A DNA stretch of 6,651 nucleotides from Bacteroidota bacterium (GTDB lineage Bacteria; Bacteroidota; Ignavibacteria; Kapaibacteriales; UBA2268): the NCBI GenBank assembly GCA_024280675.1, contig JAJRPT010000162.1:1-6651 (forward strand), given 5' to 3'. Below are positions 6,602-6,651 of the stretch, piece by piece (position 1 is the stretch's first letter; each line of letters opens with the position of its first letter). The position numbers were made by a program, and so were the translations under genes. The notes under the pieces are model-generated. The model saw only the letters and a list, made by a program, of their open reading frames with translations. It had not been told where the DNA came from and did not search any database.

Positions 6602-6651
6602 CACTCCAGCAATTTCTTTGAATCTAAACGTCGGAAGTGACTTCGGTCGTG
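6602..6651 (+). repeat. Array copy 4, cut by the right edge
   Basis: First 50 bases of a unit, nearly identical to copy 3 and including hairpin A (6628-6650). The array continues beyond the window, so its copy number is unknown. Confidence 0.88.

Larger units (their letters stand above)
5971..6651 (+). ncRNA. Tandem array of 160-nt units, candidate structured RNA
   Basis: Three full units, one chimeric unit and one unit cut by the window edge follow each other without spacers. Each full unit can fold, as + strand RNA, into three hairpins: A (unit bases 27-49, ACG..GAAG-UGA-CUUC..CGU with U-U and G-G mismatches), B (66-88, AAGCCCGC, seven-base loop, GCGGGCUU) and C (109-125, CAGCU, seven-base loop, AGCUG). 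Copy differences inside A and B keep pairing: bases 31 and 34 in A change C-G to U-G and A-U to G-U, base 38 is in the loop of A, and bases 82 and 86 in B change G-C to G-U. In a minus strand RNA the same changes would make A-C mismatches. No promoter or clear terminator was found inside the unit, and no known RNA family was recognised. Unit boundaries are arbitrary. Confidence 0.45.

Noticed and set aside
5971..6651. CRISPR array
   Set aside because: Units are 160 bases, contiguous and similar throughout; there are no short repeats separated by unique spacers of even length, and no cas-like gene is in the window.
5971..6651. Integron attC sites or an insertion sequence
   Set aside because: No cassette ORFs lie between the units, no attC core sites were recognised, and there is no transposase frame or flanking target duplication.

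Overview
The window looks like AT-rich chromosomal DNA from a member of the Fibrobacterota-Chlorobiota-Bacteroidota (FCB) group. The best evidence is the secreted protein at 3981-5771, which ends in a type IX secretion (T9SS) C-terminal sorting domain and carries the cysteine-framed modules common in Bacteroidota-type surface proteins. A Bacteroidota-style promoter (TTG-N19-TAnnTTTG with one mismatch) in front of the kinase gene agrees. I cannot separate Bacteroidota proper from relatives such as Kapabacteria by eye.

Layout. 1-189: an open frame on + that enters from the left edge, possibly the tail of a gene (weak). 143-1153 (-): a PfkB-family kinase of the adenosine-kinase type. 1154-1309: divergent promoter region. 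1310-3337 (+): a secreted S9 serine peptidase of the dipeptidyl-peptidase 5 type with a complete catalytic triad. 3338-3980: a disturbed region holding a small gene (3520-3756, -), a start-less frame coding for a SEC-C zinc motif (3351-3530, -), and a 48-nt decayed copy of the 3' end of the S9 peptidase gene (3884-3931, +). 3981-5771 (+): a T9SS-exported right-handed beta-helix protein. 5772-6651: no protein gene. It holds a cluster of hairpins (5849-5950), then a tandem array of 160-nt units (5971 to the right edge) in which one unit has had its 5' half replaced.

The genes do not form an obvious pathway. The peptidase and the beta-helix protein are both exported and could act in polymer or peptide use outside the cytoplasm; the kinase is cytoplasmic and divergently transcribed.

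The most interesting part is the 160-nt array. By hand alignment, every copy-to-copy change inside two predicted stems keeps pairing in a + strand RNA (C-G to U-G, A-U to G-U), while the same changes would all alter the amino acid in the only ORF that runs through the array. This points to a tandemly repeated structured RNA, not a coding repeat. It is an inference from three to four copies and needs a covariation test on more copies.
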